Shown: one piece after another, positions 37,673 through 47,408 of the stretch
Layout of the letters: each line of letters begins with the position of its first letter
How positions within the stretch are numbered: position 1 is the stretch's first letter
NCBI RefSeq assembly: GCF_009711975.1
Contig: NZ_VIKW01000005.1
Location: 193,730 to 257,729 of the forward strand
From: Anabaena sp. UHCC 0204
GTDB lineage: Bacteria > Cyanobacteriota > Cyanobacteriia > Cyanobacteriales > Nostocaceae
DNA length: 64,000 nucleotides
Direction of reading: 5' to 3'
The notes under the pieces: generated by a model
Seen by the model: only the letters and a program-made list of their open reading frames with translations
Told to the model about the DNA's origin: nothing
Databases searched by the model: none
Made by a program: the position numbers and the translations under genes

Positions 37673-40600
37673 ATGGAATTGAAAAATCAAGGGTTTAATG
37701 CCAATCGAGGCTTTCTGTCCCGATTGCTTCAGTGGGTGAATCTCCGTCCGGAAGAAGTTGAACGGACTTGGATGATGTTTGCCTTCTACACAACTGTGGC
37801 TGTAGGATTACGATGGGCAGAAGATAGCACTGTAGCCCTATTTTTAGATCAATATGGAGCGGGACAATTACCTTGGATTTATATTGCTAGTGCTGCTCTG
37901 GGTGCAGGATTAGTAGGTTTATTTTCTTGGTTGCAAAGGATTTTCCCTCTGCGTTGGGTGATTGTAGGGATTGTCCCTTGTATGATCGTGCCTTTATTTT
38001 TATTAGTATTATTGCGGTGGGGAATAAGTATTCCGTCCGTATCTATGATAATTATTTTTCTACTGCGATTGTGGGTAGATGCTTGTTATGTAGTTACTGA
38101 TCTCAATGCTTCCATTGTTGCTAATCAACTATTCAATATTCGGGAAATTAAGCGGACTTACCCACTAGTTAGTAGTGGTTTGTTGGTAGCAGATGTAATC
38201 AGCGGTTTTAGTTTACCTTGGTTAGTGAAAATAATGTCACTGAATCAGGTGATCATTATGGCTTGTTTGGTGGTTCTTTGTGGTTCAGTAATTTTATTTC
38301 TTTTAACTTATAAATATCGTGGCGCTTTTCCTAGTAAGCCTCAAAGGGATATTCCCGAAGAACAAGGTTCTCGCCATCGTCGCTTGCAAACTCCTTTGAA
38401 ACGTTATGTCTGGTATTTATTTATTTTTGTAGCTCTGTTGCAAGTCATGGGCTTGTTAATAGATTTTCAATATTTGAGAGAACTAAATTCTAATTTTGGT
38501 AATCAGGACTTAGCGAGTTTTTTGGGGCTGTTTGGTGGCATTGTGGGGGTATGTGAATTATTTACCCAATGGTTTGTTTCTAGTCGGTTAATTGAGAAGA
38601 TTGGGGTATTTTCGACAGCAGCACTTTTACCAATCACTGTAGGATTTTTATTACCATCAGCGATCGCTCTTTTGAGTTTCTTTCCTGCTATTCAAGCACA
38701 AACAGTATTCTGGGGCTTAGTCAGCTTGAAGTTCTGTGATGAACTCCTCCGTTATACCTTTGTTGTCAGTAGTGGACCCGTCTTATATCAACCCATTCCC
38801 GAAGAAATTCGCAGTTGGATACAAACATTATCCGGTGGTACAGCCGAAGCAATCTCATCTGGTTTAACGGGGATAGCAATTTTTATCACTTTGTTTTTTG
38901 TCGAACAATATGTGCCTACATCCTTACAAAAATGGGTGTTTGTGGGAGAAACAGTGATTATCGCCGCCAGTTGTTTAAAAGTAGTTTGGGAATTGCGATC
39001 GCGCTACGTTGATCTATTAGTATTAAGCGCCGAAAGAGGCGAAGTCAGTGCTGCTACCGTCGGTTTACGAGTATTTCAACAAGGGGTAGTCAAAGCCTTA
39101 GTAGAAACAGGCAACGCAGCCGATAAAGGCGCTTGTGTCGAACTTTTAGCCCAAATTGATCTCCAGGGAGCAGCCCAGGTTTTAGCCCCCTTACTTGGAC
39201 AATTACCACCAGATTTACAATCTAAAAGCCTAGAAGTCATGCTGTTAGCAGGTGCAAACCCAGCCTATACGAATGCAGTTAGCCCCCTATTAGAACAATC
39301 CCCAGAAGCATTTGAACCGGAAGTGTTTGCCCTCGCTTTGCGCTACATTTGGTTAGCTGATCCTAATCCTGATTTGAGTCTCTTAGAAAAATACCTACAC
39401 CCCCAACATCATTCCCTAATTCGAGCTACCGCTGCCGCCTTACTTCTGCGTCAAGGAACAACTCAGCAAAGAATAGCAGCCACCGATACTATGCGAGGAA
39501 TGCTGACTCATCCTCAAGAGCAAGAACGGATCAATGCGGTCAAAGCTTTCCGCGAATCTGTAGATTTACAAGAACTACAAATATATATCCCCAACTTATT
39601 AAAAGATCAATCATTGCGGGTGCGTTGCGCCGTCTTAGAAATGATCGCTGCAACTAGATTAGAAGAATACTATCCGACACTATTAGCAGCCCTATATTAC
39701 AAATCTACCCGCACTACCGCCATCCGTTCCTTAGTGCGATTGGAGAATGAAGGACTCCATTTGTTATTACAATTAGCAACAAATATTTATAAACCCGAAG
39801 TAGTGCGAATGCACGCTTGGCGGACAATTGCCCAAATCGGTACTGTAGAAGCACAGGAAAGTTTATGGCTGAATTTGGATACATCTTGGGGTAGTACCAG
39901 GGAATATATTCTCCGTAGCTTAATCAAAATCCTCCAACAGTCAGAAAACAATCATGTTGGCGATAAATTGGATGAAACGAGGATAGAAGCTTTAATTAAA
40001 GAAGAAGTGCGATTTTTAGGAGAAATCTATGCTGCTTATATAGATTTAGAAATGATCAATTCCCTAGATCATCATCATTCCCATGAAAGACTAATTGCCA
40101 TTGGTGAATTATTGCAAACCGCACTATTAGAAGTAGAAATTGACGTTAAAGATCGCTTACTATTACTACTAAAATTACTTTATTCTCCCGCGAAGATCCA
40201 AGCGGCATCCTTAAACCTTCAATCTGAGTCAGTGGTAAGTTTATCCAGAGGTTTAGAAATCTTAGATCACACAGTGAAGTTAGCATCTAAATCAATTTTA
40301 CTACATATTTTAGACCGCCGTTCTCCATACGAAAAACTCCAGTATCTTATAGACAATGGGATTGTGGAACGTGAAAAAAGACCAGGAATAAATGAGCAAG
40401 AATCCACGATTATTGCTAATCGTCTTCGTAAGTTAATTATGCTCGGTAACTTGCTTTCTGATTGGTGTTTGGCTTGTTGTTTTCATTTTGCCCAAGCGGC
40501 TCATATCCGAGTGAGTTCTGATGAAATTGTGGCAACTTTGCGTCATCCTACAGGCTTTGTTCGGGAAGCAGCTATTTCCTATCTGAGTGTTGTTTCTGGA

Positions 40601-40699
40601 CAGGTTATCCAAGAAATTCTTCCCTACTTAAAAACAGATCCACATCCTTTAGTTGCGGCTCAAGTTCAGGAATTAATGAAAAAATCGGGGCGTTGCTGA
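37673..40699 (+). CDS. MFS-type membrane protein fused to HEAT repeats
   Basis: A 1008-residue fusion. The N-terminal half (about 25-440) has about twelve transmembrane helices arranged like the major facilitator/ATP-ADP carrier (Npt) superfamily. The C-terminal half (about 455-1005) consists of HEAT-like helical repeats (such as DLQSKSLEVMLLAG, RINAVKAFRES and LRVRCAVLEMIAAT). HEAT repeats usually bind proteins, so this could be a transporter-like sensor or scaffold; the substrate is unknown. The stop codon lies inside a family B repeat (40689-40821), which supplies the last residues GRC. Confidence 0.85.
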   Translation: MELKNQGFNANRGFLSRLLQWVNLRPEEVERTWMMFAFYTTVAVGLRWAEDSTVALFLDQYGAGQLPWIYIASAALGAGLVGLFSWLQRIFPLRWVIVGIVPCMIVPLFLLVLLRWGISIPSVSMIIIFLLRLWVDACYVVTDLNASIVANQLFNIREIKRTYPLVSSGLLVADVISGFSLPWLVKIMSLNQVIIMACLVVLCGSVILFLLTYKYRGAFPSKPQRDIPEEQGSRHRRLQTPLKRYVWYLFIFVALLQVMGLLIDFQYLRELNSNFGNQDLASFLGLFGGIVGVCELFTQWFVSSRLIEKIGVFSTAALLPITVGFLLPSAIALLSFFPAIQAQTVFWGLVSLKFCDELLRYTFVVSSGPVLYQPIPEEIRSWIQTLSGGTAEAISSGLTGIAIFITLFFVEQYVPTSLQKWVFVGETVIIAASCLKVVWELRSRYVDLLVLSAERGEVSAATVGLRVFQQGVVKALVETGNAADKGACVELLAQIDLQGAAQVLAPLLGQLPPDLQSKSLEVMLLAGANPAYTNAVSPLLEQSPEAFEPEVFALALRYIWLADPNPDLSLLEKYLHPQHHSLIRATAAALLLRQGTTQQRIAATDTMRGMLTHPQEQERINAVKAFRESVDLQELQIYIPNLLKDQSLRVRCAVLEMIAATRLEEYYPTLLAALYYKSTRTTAIRSLVRLENEGLHLLLQLATNIYKPEVVRMHAWRTIAQIGTVEAQESLWLNLDTSWGSTREYILRSLIKILQQSENNHVGDKLDETRIEALIKEEVRFLGEIYAAYIDLEMINSLDHHHSHERLIAIGELLQTALLEVEIDVKDRLLLLLKLLYSPAKIQAASLNLQSESVVSLSRGLEILDHTVKLASKSILLHILDRRSPYEKLQYLIDNGIVEREKRPGINEQESTIIANRLRKLIMLGNLLSDWCLACCFHFAQAAHIRVSSDEIVATLRHPTGFVREAAISYLSVVSGQVIQEILPYLKTDPHPLVAAQVQELMKKSGRC

Positions 40700-40821
40700 T
40701 TAAGAGTATGATTTTGTTTCACGCAGAGGCGCAGAGGTGCAGAGAGTAAGAGTTTGAAATCATTGATTTTTCAATTTTATCCCCTAATATGGCTATCGCC
40801 ACGCAGGCTATCAGCAATGCC
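40689..40821. repeat. Family B palindromic element overlapping a gene 3' end
   Basis: Ends are GGCGTTGC and GCAATGCC (one mismatch to a perfect inverted repeat). The inner sequence TGATTAAGAGTATGATTTTG and the CACGCAGAGGCGCAGAG tract match 12034-12101. The right part (GGCTATCGCCACGCAGGCTA) matches 62829-62860 in inverted orientation. It overlaps the last 11 bp of the MFS-HEAT gene. Confidence 0.8.
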
Positions 40822-40840
40822 CAGATTTTTAGTGTGACAC

Positions 40841-41572
40841 TTACTCAAAACGGTAATTGCGATTTCTAATGGATAAACCCAAAGGAATAGCATTACCTTG
40901 AGGATCTACTTTTACTCGGACGAATATTGGTTGTTGTCTACTATTTCTATTTCTATTGCTATTTCTGTTTCCCTGGAATTGTGCCAGATCATTATTAATT
41001 TGCTGTCTTTGTTCGTCAGAAATGAAATAGTTGTCCAAACCATAATTAACCAAGCCATCTTGATAATTACCTTTTAAGGCTACCTGATTATTAGGAAGAG
41101 TATTAGGACGATTACTGCTTACCCGTACAGGTTGCCAAGACTGAAGTTCACTTCTATCAAAAGATTGTCGTTCTTGCAAAATTAGGTATAAGGTACTTCC
41201 CTGAATAATTTGTCTATTTCTGCGGGAATTTCTCTGTAACCATTCATTCCAACCTCTTACTCTTCTCAAAGTTTCGGGACGGGAAATATTATAATCCAAG
41301 TTTAATGAAGAACCCCGTAACACATCATTAGAATTTGCAGATGTAGTTTGCAAAATTACTGTTTTACCAGTGACATCTGTGTACATTGCTTGGACAGGTA
41401 CAGCGAGAATCAAACCTACCTGGACTATTAAAGGGGCAATTAATCGCCAAATTGGTAAAGGTTTATTAGCCTTTTGTTCTGTAGCAATTAGATAATCCCG
41501 AAAGGTCAACTTTTCGGAAAATTCCATTTCGGGAGTTAAGGTTCTTTTTGATTCAGGGGAGTCACTTTTCAT
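40841..41572 (-). CDS. GDYXXLXY family membrane-anchored protein
   Basis: A 243-residue protein with one transmembrane segment near residues 43-62 (WRLIAPLIVQVGLILAVPV) and an extracytoplasmic domain. The characteristic region reads KGNYQDGLVNYGLDNYFI, a variant of the GDYxxLxY motif that names the family, and the C-terminus has VRVKVDPQGNAIPLGLSI as in relatives. Function is not established. The family is typically encoded next to a DUF2157 membrane protein, and here that gene lies upstream on the same strand, separated by 389 bp containing a repeat element. An asparagine- and arginine-rich stretch (about 198-218) is low complexity. Confidence 0.82.
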   Translation of the reverse strand: MKSDSPESKRTLTPEMEFSEKLTFRDYLIATEQKANKPLPIWRLIAPLIVQVGLILAVPVQAMYTDVTGKTVILQTTSANSNDVLRGSSLNLDYNISRPETLRRVRGWNEWLQRNSRRNRQIIQGSTLYLILQERQSFDRSELQSWQPVRVSSNRPNTLPNNQVALKGNYQDGLVNYGLDNYFISDEQRQQINNDLAQFQGNRNSNRNRNSRQQPIFVRVKVDPQGNAIPLGLSIRNRNYRFE

Positions 41573-41604
41573 GTGATTAATTTAGTAATTGGTAAGGAGG
41601 TAAT

Positions 41605-41765
41605 AACCCAAGTTGCTAGTTATAGTCATGATGATTTAGGGAGTGCTGGGTAAAATAAATAGTAGGGGCGAAGCATTCGGGCGATAACCTATTCTTCAAA
41701 CCATTGATTTTCCGTCCGAATGCTTCGCCCGTACAACTCCTAGATTATTACCCGTAACTTGGGTT
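41605..41765. repeat. Nested inverted-repeat element (contains family A copy 2)
   Basis: The outer 10-bp inverted repeats AACCCAAGTT (41605) and AACTTGGGTT (41756) enclose a family A element at 41663-41731 with ends AGGGGCGAAGCATTCGG and CCGAATGCTTCGCCC. This looks like one palindromic repeat inserted into another, in the gap of the DUF2157/GDYXXLXY gene pair. Confidence 0.75.
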
Positions 41766-41961
41766 AATAGATAATAGGAAAAAATACTTTTCCCATTACC
41801 TCGGATTTTTTGATAGGAATTTATACGCAGAGATTTATATAGAAAGAATTCAGAATCATTTATAGATGTAGCAATATCCGTTAGAGTATCACCAAATAAC
41901 TGATTTTAACAACTGAATTCTCTTTCATGAATATGTCTTCATTTTAGTCGAAATTGCTCTA

Positions 41962-43518
41962 TTACTTTTTATTACTCCCTCCGCTATTTCCACTATTTCC
42001 ACTATTTCCGCTATTTCCACTATTTCCGCTACCACCGCTATTTCCGCTACCACCGCTGTTTCCACTACCACCGCTATTCCAACTACCACCACTATTACTA
42101 GTTTTAGAAGTAGTAAAACGACGTTCAAACCAAAGTCCGGCTGCAATTAGGGAATAACCGCAAATACCAAATACTAAAGCTCGGAAAAGGACATCAGTGT
42201 TATACTCTAAAACCCGGCTGATAATTTGCAGGGTGAATAATAGCATACCACACCAAAAAGAGGTTCTATTCCGTAACTTTAATCCCTCTTGAACTAATCC
42301 CCAGGCTAATATCGCTAACAAAACATTGAAGATAAAAATGCCTAGTTCTGTAATTCTGGTGATAGCTTGATGCCAAAAGGGAGTAATCAGAATGAATCCC
42401 AAAAAAGTAGTAATGATGCCAAGTGTGAAAAATACTTCCCGACGGAGAGGACTGTTGCTATGACGGATGAGAAACAACGATTGCAACACTGCTAAACCAC
42501 TGAGAATCCCTAAATCAATGATTGGCAAAGACCGGAATACACTTGATAAATTGTTAGATTGAGAATAGCTGAAATCTACAGCTTGCCATTGCCAACGGAA
42601 AGACAGAAGATAAAAAACTACCCCAAAACAGATCAAGCCTAAATTCCGGGCTAGGGGTTGAAACAATCTGTAATTAACTGTGGGGAAAAGTAAATCGTCA
42701 TAACTCCAAAGTAAGGCGGCTGGAAGGGCTAAAGCAAAGGAAGCTATCCATGGCACGACATCAGAAAATGTCAACAGTGGCAAAGGTCTGAGGTTATATT
42801 GCAAAGATACAGTAAATGCTACAACCCCTAGTCCAAAAATCCACCGGGATCTGCAAATATAAGCTAGGGGGACAAACAGTAACCATGATAATAAGGGCAT
42901 ATGGCGCACAGCTAACCGCGCCCAAGTCACTTCCCCAGAACCAGACCATAAATCACCAATTCCTATCCAATAGCCAATTTGGATGAGGACAATGGCCATA
43001 ATTCCCAAAGAGTTGAGGGAAAGACTATAAGCCATGACTAACACTCCAAACCCCCAAGCTAAAAATAACTCGGAAGCTGAACCGCTAATATTGAATATTT
43101 GTGCCATCAACAGTAAAGTTGCCCCTAAAATGAAAGCACTGAGAATTAATAATGCTTCCCCGATTGCCCGTTTACCCTTTTGAGACTTTTTACCTTGATT
43201 TGTGATCATGGTTGGTTCTCTCCAGGTTAAAAAACCAGTAATGGCGGTGGAGAGAAATAAACTCATTAACAAGATAAACTTGACTTCCCGTGACCAACCT
43301 TGCCAATTTGCGCCCACTAAGGTCATTAAACCTAACCCTAAAAGTAAGCCACCGATGACAATAGCGATCGCACCAAAACTCTCACGGGTAGACTCTTCTA
43401 TGTTATTAAATTGATGACGCTTGGCTATTTGGTCATACTGGGAAGAACTAATAATTCCTTCATCTCGCCAACGTTGTGCTTCTTGGCGCAGTTTTTGCAG
43501 AAAATTGTTAAATATCAT
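41962..43518 (-). CDS. DUF2157 family polytopic membrane protein with Gly/Ser/Asn repeat tail
   Basis: The 518 residues begin with a soluble segment carrying the DUF2157 signature (RWRDEGIISSSQYDQIAKRH; AIVIGGLLLGLGLMTLVGANWQ) and continue with about twelve or more transmembrane helices to about residue 465. The function of the family is unknown. The C-terminal tail (about 475-518) is an array of NSGGSG/NSGNSG hexapeptides encoded by tandem 9- and 18-bp units at about 41970-42095, a site likely to change length by slippage. It pairs with the GDYXXLXY gene downstream, as in other cyanobacteria. Confidence 0.85.
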   Translation of the reverse strand: MIFNNFLQKLRQEAQRWRDEGIISSSQYDQIAKRHQFNNIEESTRESFGAIAIVIGGLLLGLGLMTLVGANWQGWSREVKFILLMSLFLSTAITGFLTWREPTMITNQGKKSQKGKRAIGEALLILSAFILGATLLLMAQIFNISGSASELFLAWGFGVLVMAYSLSLNSLGIMAIVLIQIGYWIGIGDLWSGSGEVTWARLAVRHMPLLSWLLFVPLAYICRSRWIFGLGVVAFTVSLQYNLRPLPLLTFSDVVPWIASFALALPAALLWSYDDLLFPTVNYRLFQPLARNLGLICFGVVFYLLSFRWQWQAVDFSYSQSNNLSSVFRSLPIIDLGILSGLAVLQSLFLIRHSNSPLRREVFFTLGIITTFLGFILITPFWHQAITRITELGIFIFNVLLAILAWGLVQEGLKLRNRTSFWCGMLLFTLQIISRVLEYNTDVLFRALVFGICGYSLIAAGLWFERRFTTSKTSNSGGSWNSGGSGNSGGSGNSGGSGNSGNSGNSGNSGNSGGSNKK

Positions 43519-43752
43519 GACCTCTCCGGTACAAAAGACTTTTAAACCCGTTTCCTGATCCTTCCCGTTCCCTGCTATATCAAAATAAGGTTAGCTTCTA
43601 GCCACAAGCCGTACTGGACGCGCTTTACAAACGCCATCTGAATATTCAATTTTTTAGGGTGGTCATTGTCTTTTCAGTATGCAGCCAAATATATTGATTG
43701 CATTGTTCTTCTGTAACACTTTCTCTGCTGACTTAATTTTGTGAAAATTAAT

Positions 43753-44706
43753 ATGGAAAAAGCTTCTAATTTATTGCTTAAAGTTACCCGTCGGTTATTT
43801 ACAAATGTAGATGAACAAACAAAGTTTATTGATGCTTTAGTTCATCCCCAACCTTTTGCACCTTGTATTCTCTGGTGTCAAGATAAACCAGATATTTCGC
43901 CTTTTGCTGTGGAAATGCCAACACTTTGGCAACCGCATTTTGTAGATAGGTTATCTGTGGGAGAAAAACCTGGTAAACATCTTTTACATCAACAAGGATC
44001 TTTTTATTGTTTAGATTTTTCTTCGGTATTTTCTGCTTCTGTTTTGTTGGCTATTCCAGAATCAATATCTGTTGTTTTTGATATGTGTGCTGCCCCTGGT
44101 GGTAAAAGTGTGTTTGCTTGGAGGGCTTTACAACCTGATTTATTAATTAGTAATGAGGTGATTGGGAAACGGTTGGGAATGCTAATTTCTAATTTAAAAC
44201 GTTGCCAAATTAAACCCAGTGGGGTAGTAAATAGAGATTCTAGTATTTTTGCGGAATTGTTACCGGCTTCGAGTAATTTAGTCATGGTTGATGCCCCTTG
44301 TACTGGGCAATCTTTATTAGCTAAGGGTGAGAAAGCACCGGGATGTTTTCACTCAACTTCAATTAATAAAAGTGCCAATCGCCAAAAAAGAATTATTGCT
44401 AATTCTGCCCAAATGGTTGCCCCTCAAGGTTATTTGGCTTATATGACTTGTACTTATTCCCCGGAAGAAAATGAGCAGGTTTGTGAATGGTTTTTAGAAC
44501 GATTTCCTGATTTTCAAGCGGTGGAAGTTGGTCATTTATCTGCCTATCAATCTCATTTAACTAGTATTCCTTGTTATCGGATGTTTCCTCAAGATAGGTT
44601 GGGTGCTGGTGCTTTTACGGTGCTGTTTAAAAATACGGTGGAAGGTGATGTTAAGGGGATTGATTTAGAGGATCTTTCTGCTATGTGGAGATATCAGAAT
44701 ATGTAA
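43753..44706 (+). CDS. RsmB/NSUN-like RNA m5C methyltransferase
   Basis: An S-adenosylmethionine-dependent RNA cytosine-5 methyltransferase. Motif I is FDMCAAPGGKS, motif IV is DAPCTGQS and motif VI is TCTYSPEENE, giving the two catalytic cysteines of the family (in DAPCTG and MTCTY). The start is placed at ATG 43753 (MEKASNLLLKV); an in-frame GTG at 43741 would add four residues. At 317 residues it lacks the NusB-like N-terminal domain of E. coli RsmB, so it is a shorter form and its RNA target is not known. It is convergent with the helicase-nuclease gene, with a shared hairpin between them. Confidence 0.9.
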   Translation: MEKASNLLLKVTRRLFTNVDEQTKFIDALVHPQPFAPCILWCQDKPDISPFAVEMPTLWQPHFVDRLSVGEKPGKHLLHQQGSFYCLDFSSVFSASVLLAIPESISVVFDMCAAPGGKSVFAWRALQPDLLISNEVIGKRLGMLISNLKRCQIKPSGVVNRDSSIFAELLPASSNLVMVDAPCTGQSLLAKGEKAPGCFHSTSINKSANRQKRIIANSAQMVAPQGYLAYMTCTYSPEENEQVCEWFLERFPDFQAVEVGHLSAYQSHLTSIPCYRMFPQDRLGAGAFTVLFKNTVEGDVKGIDLEDLSAMWRYQNM

Positions 44707-44793
44707 TATACCTCTTCTATCAAAGGGGGTAAACCTTAATTTTTTGTAGTTTCTAATCTTTAAGATTTCTCTATTTATCCAATACTGATGAAA

Positions 44794-44829
44794 GAGCAAG
44801 GTGAATTTTAAAACTTTAAAACCTTGCTC
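44794..44829. terminator. Bidirectional hairpin terminator
   Basis: Nine-base arms GAGCAAGGT and ACCTTGCTC enclose an AT-rich loop with TTTTAAAA. It lies between the convergent methyltransferase and helicase genes and could stop both transcripts. Confidence 0.65.
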
Positions 44830-44847
44830 CTAGTTTAGTTTGTAGTA

Positions 44848-47382
44848 TCAACTTTCAGTTTCTGCAAATGGTACAAGGTATTCTTTTATTAATGAGTCCG
44901 GTTTAAACTTAGAATTATCCAAAAATTGTTCACATCGAATCATAAGTTGATCGTCAGATACTCTTGATTCACAAAGTTCTTGAAGAAAAAGACTTAAATC
45001 TGTAATAAGTTGATTTAATTTATTAAGAGTTAAAGCTCTAGAATCGTTAATTACGATAGATTTTGTTGTGTCAGTATTCCGGTGAACAGACACAGGTATA
45101 CATGAATGCTTGGGATATTCTTTCTTAAACCATTCTACTGAAGCCAATAGTTGACCATAGTTATCCTTATTTAAAGGATTATTTTCGTATTTTCTACTTT
45201 TAGCTTCGATAACTAAACCGAGCTTATCATCAAGTAACCACAGTACATCTGGTCCTTTATCACCGTAAATTTTTTCTGGTCTTTCAGCATGAAATCCAAG
45301 TATCAAGCCTAAATGTTCAAGAGCTTTCTCAAATATATTAGAAGAAGCCTCTGGAACTAAGTCACAAGAAACTTGTCGAAACCAAGCAAGATAACCTCGT
45401 CTATTATTTTTGTAGTTGCTAATAATTATATTTATCATAGCTTCTGCTTGCTTACCTGGATTGGTAAGTGGCACATAGGGTGGAATGACTTGAGGACGTA
45501 ATAGGTTGTAATTGTCTGCATATGCTTGTTGTTGAAATTTTTGAGACAGATCAGTTTTTTCCCAGAAAAATGCAGCACGAGCAGCTAATTGTTTTAACCA
45601 TCCTCTGCTTTTTTGATCAATTTCCACTGTATTCTCCCAATACTTTTCTAGCTTATTAATAGCTTTTTCAAAATAGCCATCACGCATAAGTTTAAATACT
45701 TTGCGTTCCAGAGATGCCTGATCCAGAGAAGTTTTATCTTCTTCTAATGATTCAGTAAGTTCAGCTAATGTTTCTGAATGGTACTCTATCCAGTCTTTGT
45801 CACGATTTAAACATTGTATAATAGTGTCATGCAAGGCTTTTTTATCAACAACGTTTTTACTAATTTCTATTCCTATTTCAAACTGTGCGCGGGTACTCTT
45901 ATTTAAGAATTTGAGACTAGCGGAACGGCTTATCCAGGCAGTTAGGTCTTGTCCAGTAAGTATGACTACGCAATAATCCCCATGACCTCGCGCACCTCTT
46001 CCCATACCCTGTTCAATACGTTGTGCTAATGTACTAGTGAGTTCAGAGCCTCCAACGAATGTATTTGCCCGATATTGATCGTACTCACTACTTCCACGAG
46101 GTAATTCTGATAAAATTAATAGCCGACAAGCTGAACCAGGAAGATCAATTCCGTCATAGCGATTAGCAAAAACGAAAGGACCATAAGAATTTCCTTCTTG
46201 AAGTTGTTTAACATCAACAGCTACTTTCTCAGATGAATCTGAATAAGTTGCCACATCTTGCCACTTTTGTGCAGCCGTTTTCGATGGTACAAGAATTACT
46301 GTTCCCATCTTTTTTTTAGCTATTTCTTGAACCAATTCTTTGATAATTTTTGGAATATCAATAGCAGGGAAAGGCATAAGTTCTGGAGCAAGAATCATTC
46401 TCTCACTAACACCAGCTAAAGAGTTTGATGTAATTGGCTTAGATATAGAAACAGGATCAGCATCAAATGTTCTTACAATAGCAGTATCGTCACTTATTGT
46501 GGCTGACAGGAAAATACGTCGAGGACAATCTGCAAAAGTTGGAATCATATCTACCAATGGAAAAATTGGTGTGATTACGAAAGTATCTTTGCTAATCAGG
46601 CAGTGACAATAATTAAAATTATCCCGAATAAATGGCCACACAAATGTATAATTATCTGCTTTATGACGCAGAAATTCCCTGACCTGTTCAGACTTAGCTT
46701 TCCAACTCCAATAAGGAACTTCTAAAATCCCACTGCCTGGTTTACCACTGACAAGATCATCAAATGAACCTAACTTTCCAAGTTTCTCAAAATCGCTACG
46801 GAATATACTTGTAAGCTCAGAATAATCCTCTTGATTTTTTTGATTTTTACTTCTTTCAAGACTTAATGTAAAAATATCCCGCATATTTGAAAAAGCAACG
46901 TGGGCATCATCAAGTATGATAGCTGCTGCTGTAACAACTTGTTTTATGCCGCCACGAAGTCCAAATCGGCTCTCACCATTAAATAATGATTGATAGGTAC
47001 AAACAAGAACACTCTTGCCAGAAAGGAAATCCTCAGAAAATCTGCTGCCGTAAGCAACTGCGGGAATATTGTACTCTTTAGCCTTTGCCAAAGTCTGTTC
47101 CACAAGTTGAACTGTTGGTGATAAGTAAATTACTGGTTCACGATGTTCATTTAAAATTGACTGAGCAATAAGTAGAGCAACTAAGGTTTTGCCCCCACCT
47201 GTGTGCAACTTAATTACTAGATCACGTTCATGTCTACGATTGAACCAATTATTTAATACTTCTGCTTGGCTAGTGTAAATATCGTTGAAACCGGGTATTG
47301 GTGGCAAGCGTCGGTAAATTGCTACTGGGTCTATAACAGTTGGTTGAATTTTAGATTCACGTAATTTCTTAAAATCTACCAT
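44848..47382 (-). CDS. SF2 helicase fused to a PD-(D/E)XK nuclease (candidate defence/repair protein)
   Basis: The 844 residues combine two activities. The helicase part has Walker A TGGGKT (61-66), motif II DDAH (158-161), motif III LSAT (292-295), and RYDGIDLPGSACRLLIL with QRIEQGMGRGAR (454-465), the last two resembling the XPD/DinG type C-terminal helicase domain. A helical middle (about 500-690) leads to a C-terminal nuclease core with GPDVLWLLD (710-718) and LVIEAKSRK (723-731), the PD...ExK catalytic pattern, followed by NYGQLLASVEW. Helicase-nuclease fusions are frequent in antiphage systems and DNA repair. No partner gene is directly attached. A 33-bp dyad (47409-47441) lies 27 bp upstream, suggesting repressor control. 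Confidence 0.85.
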   Translation of the reverse strand: MVDFKKLRESKIQPTVIDPVAIYRRLPPIPGFNDIYTSQAEVLNNWFNRRHERDLVIKLHTGGGKTLVALLIAQSILNEHREPVIYLSPTVQLVEQTLAKAKEYNIPAVAYGSRFSEDFLSGKSVLVCTYQSLFNGESRFGLRGGIKQVVTAAAIILDDAHVAFSNMRDIFTLSLERSKNQKNQEDYSELTSIFRSDFEKLGKLGSFDDLVSGKPGSGILEVPYWSWKAKSEQVREFLRHKADNYTFVWPFIRDNFNYCHCLISKDTFVITPIFPLVDMIPTFADCPRRIFLSATISDDTAIVRTFDADPVSISKPITSNSLAGVSERMILAPELMPFPAIDIPKIIKELVQEIAKKKMGTVILVPSKTAAQKWQDVATYSDSSEKVAVDVKQLQEGNSYGPFVFANRYDGIDLPGSACRLLILSELPRGSSEYDQYRANTFVGGSELTSTLAQRIEQGMGRGARGHGDYCVVILTGQDLTAWISRSASLKFLNKSTRAQFEIGIEISKNVVDKKALHDTIIQCLNRDKDWIEYHSETLAELTESLEEDKTSLDQASLERKVFKLMRDGYFEKAINKLEKYWENTVEIDQKSRGWLKQLAARAAFFWEKTDLSQKFQQQAYADNYNLLRPQVIPPYVPLTNPGKQAEAMINIIISNYKNNRRGYLAWFRQVSCDLVPEASSNIFEKALEHLGLILGFHAERPEKIYGDKGPDVLWLLDDKLGLVIEAKSRKYENNPLNKDNYGQLLASVEWFKKEYPKHSCIPVSVHRNTDTTKSIVINDSRALTLNKLNQLITDLSLFLQELCESRVSDDQLMIRCEQFLDNSKFKPDSLIKEYLVPFAETES

Positions 47383-47408
47383 TGTAAGCTCAAGCCTCCC
47401 ACTAAACT

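Noticed and set aside
41954..42157. Plus-strand frame rich in Leu, Pro and Phe
   Set aside because: It is the reverse reading of the Gly/Ser/Asn repeat tail of the DUF2157 gene.
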